Origin: Circinella minor
Taxonomy: Eukaryota; Mucoromycota; Mucoromycetes; Mucorales; Lichtheimiaceae
Assembly: GCA_016758965.1 (NCBI GenBank)
Contig: JAEPRB010000606.1
Coordinates: 1 to 11,494 of the forward strand
Direction of reading: 5' to 3'
DNA length: 11,494 bases
Shown here: positions 10,072 to 11,494 of the stretch, one piece after another
Layout: each line of letters opens with the position of its first letter
How positions within the stretch are numbered: position 1 is the first letter of the stretch
Program-made: the position numbers and the translations under genes
The notes under the pieces: generated by a model
The model's database searches: none
What the model was told of the DNA's origin: nothing
The model's input: only the letters and a program-made list of their open reading frames with translations

Positions 10072-10103
10072 CCCCCTTTTTTCAAAAATAAGAAATAGGG
10101 GGG
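10072..10103. promoter_or_regulatory. Paired CCCCCT / AGGGGG words upstream of the dehydrogenase
   Basis: CCCCCT (10072-10077) and AGGGGG (10097-10102) are inverted copies 19 bases apart, standing out in AT-rich DNA. Both contain the CCCCT/AGGGG core known in yeast as the stress response element. They lie about 290-320 bases before the dehydrogenase ATG. Whether this fungus uses that element is not known from the sequence. Confidence 0.3.
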
Positions 10104-10224
10104 TTGAACTTTATTAATAAAAAGAAAAAAAAATGCTGTCTCAATTGGTGGTATTAAAAAATAAGATATTTTAAAAGTGCTACACACATTTTCTACGGTT
10201 GAATGGATCAATACATAACTACTC

Positions 10225-10230
10225 TTTATT
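10225..10230 (-). terminator. Candidate polyadenylation signal of the right transferase
   Basis: The minus strand reads AATAAA about 61 bases after the TAA stop (10293-10291). Distance and orientation fit a 3'-end signal, with the usual chance-match caution in AT-rich DNA. Confidence 0.35.
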
Positions 10231-10290
10231 TTCGTAATGTATAATAAGAACGAATACTAAAAAAAAAAATAGCTGTTGAGAAAGATAATT

Positions 10291-11494
10291 TTAAAATTTA
10301 GAGAGGAGGTGTAAGGGGATTGCTTGCCCATCACCTCGAGGATCACTTCCAGCAGCTAATACAACAATTGATGATTTTCCATTTATACCACGATGCCCCT
10401 GTCTTTTTTTTGCACGAATAATTTGTCCACGACCAAAAATTGAACGGTCATATCCCTTGAAAAGTTGACAAGTATGTCCCATAGCTTCCAATTGTTTGAT
10501 AGTTTCAGGTGCCATACCATCTTCGATACATACAATACAGTTATTTAAGTTTGTAAGATTAACTGTAAATTCATGGTCGGTATCACCAATTGATGGAGGA
10601 GGAGAAACACAAATTCGTGGAAGATCAAGGGTATGTTGCGGATTGGTAAGGTAGTGCATCAAATTCATAATAACTTGAACATGAGCTTGCGGTTGTGCGT
10701 ATGCACCCATGACTATTTTTTTTGATAACATGATATACACTATTATTATTATATGATGCTCGCTCATGCCAAAAAAAAAAAAAAAGAGAAGTCTTTGTAT
10801 TATCTATATATCACAAAACACAAATACCGTACCACCGAAACAAGCTTCGAGTTCATGTTTGTAATCACCATTAGTACTTGTATGGGCCTTTCTTGTGATC
10901 ATTGCAGGTATCATAGTATGGTAAGGCCTTTTACTGGGACCAATACAATTTGGATGCCCTTCAACTGTAAGAAAATTGAGGCCACGGTTATGAATAGGGA
11001 ATTCACAATTCTCAGGAACAATATGAGACTATGTTTTATAGTAATTGTTATACACACAAAAAAAAGAGTCAATAATAAACATCCTATTAAAAAGAAAAAG
11101 AGCAAAAAATAATAATAAAATAACTTACACCAAAAGCATCACAGTTTGAACCCTAAACAAAACAACAAAGAAAAAGGGAGTTATAGATTTGTCAGCAATG
11201 TGATTTTATATTAATTACAACCTGTCTCAATTTGTTATATGTTGCTTTTACGTACCATAAAACTACAAGCATTTCCATCTTTATCAACAGCAGAAAAATA
11301 AACTGTATCACACGTTCTATCTGGATATCCTTTCTCAATCGTGTTATTTCTCTTTTTAAAATTGATCAATTTGGCTCGTTCAGAAAGATATTTCTTGCTT
11401 AATAGCTTTTTGGTAGCCACAGGCAAATCTACTTGCGGATCAGTAACATAGTAACGAGTATCAGCAAATGCCAAGCGCATGACCTCAATCATTA
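10291..11494 (-). CDS. ggt: Gamma-glutamyltransferase, C-terminal half (partial, enters from right edge)
   Basis: This is the 3' part of a gamma-glutamyltranspeptidase, carrying the end of the large-subunit part and the catalytic small-subunit part. Four exons, 11494-11256, 11152-11129, 11028-10833 and 10712-10291, join in frame and give 292 full codons after a partial first codon (bases TA). It opens with MIEVMRLAFADTRYYVTDP, the helix and loop typical of the middle of the family. The self-cleavage nucleophile is the Thr of CDTVYFS (codon 11306-11304, residue 63 of the fragment), where the enzyme cuts itself to expose the catalytic amino group. Downstream marks are DGNACSF, SNCDAFG, IVPENC, NRGLNF, PSKRPYHTMIP, CFGVMGAYAQPQ, HVQVIMNL, LDLPRICV and SDPRGDGQA near the end. 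The RPYHTMIP form resembles the YwrD-like branch rather than the classical RPLSSMSP form. The second exon is only 24 bases. It sits 508 bases upstream of the dehydrogenase in the same direction. It may be the other half of the left-edge gene (see findings). Confidence 0.93.

Larger units (their letters stand above)
9783..10290. promoter_or_regulatory. Intergenic: transferase 3' end and dehydrogenase upstream region
   Basis: These 508 bases lie between the stop of the right transferase fragment and the ATG of the dehydrogenase, both on the minus strand. They should hold the 3' signal of one gene and the promoter of the other. Visible items are a minus-strand AATAAA (10230-10225) and a C-run/G-run inverted pair at 10072-10103. 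A short open frame at 9996-10211 on the minus strand is low-complexity and not supported as a gene. Confidence 0.5.

Noticed and set aside
9996..10211. 71-codon minus-strand open frame in the intergenic region
   Set aside because: Low-complexity Phe-rich translation of T-rich DNA with no recognisable domain.
1..11494. One transferase gene with a giant intron spanning the whole window
   Set aside because: On the minus strand the C-terminal half (10291-11494) would be transcribed before the N-terminal half (1-1652). The order is wrong for one linear transcript.
1..11494. tRNA genes, rRNA, CRISPR arrays, transposon ends
   Set aside because: Looked for on both strands; no cloverleaf-like block, regular spaced repeats, long terminal repeats or transposase/reverse-transcriptase fragments were seen by eye.

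Overview
The window is AT-rich nuclear DNA of a fungus with many short introns, most likely an early-diverging lineage such as Mucoromycota. The grounds are protein genes cut by many GT-AG introns of about 70 to 150 bases (donors GTATGT, GTACGT, GTAAAT, GTAAGT), the 12-helix MFS, flavocytochrome b2-type and F-box/LRR families, A/T homopolymers, and no bacterial-style ribosome binding sites or operons. The lineage is inferred from gene style, not from a database match.

Layout from left to right: (1) 1-1652, minus strand: the 5' half (300 codons, nine exons) of a gamma-glutamyltransferase gene, running off the left edge. (2) 1653-2159: a divergent intergenic promoter region. (3) 2160-4800, plus strand: a complete 12-exon gene for a 561-residue major facilitator transporter. 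(4) about 5250-7217, plus strand: a decayed F-box/leucine-rich-repeat-like gene with several frame changes and stop codons. (5) 7218-7678: AT-rich, no gene seen. (6) 7679-9782, minus strand: a complete six-exon gene for a 520-residue cytochrome b5/FMN L-lactate dehydrogenase-type enzyme. (7) 9783-10290: intergenic. (8) 10291-11494, minus strand: the 3' half (292 codons plus two bases, four exons) of a gamma-glutamyltransferase gene, entering from the right edge.

The most notable feature is that the two edge fragments are complementary halves of one family: the left one stops within a few codons of where the right one begins, in a compatible reading frame. Either the window is one turn of a circle or one unit of a tandem array, or the assembly broke inside two similar tandem paralogues. 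The transferase (gamma-glutamyl/glutathione breakdown), the lactate dehydrogenase (lactate to pyruvate) and the transporter have no recognised shared pathway. I see no convincing new multi-gene system here.
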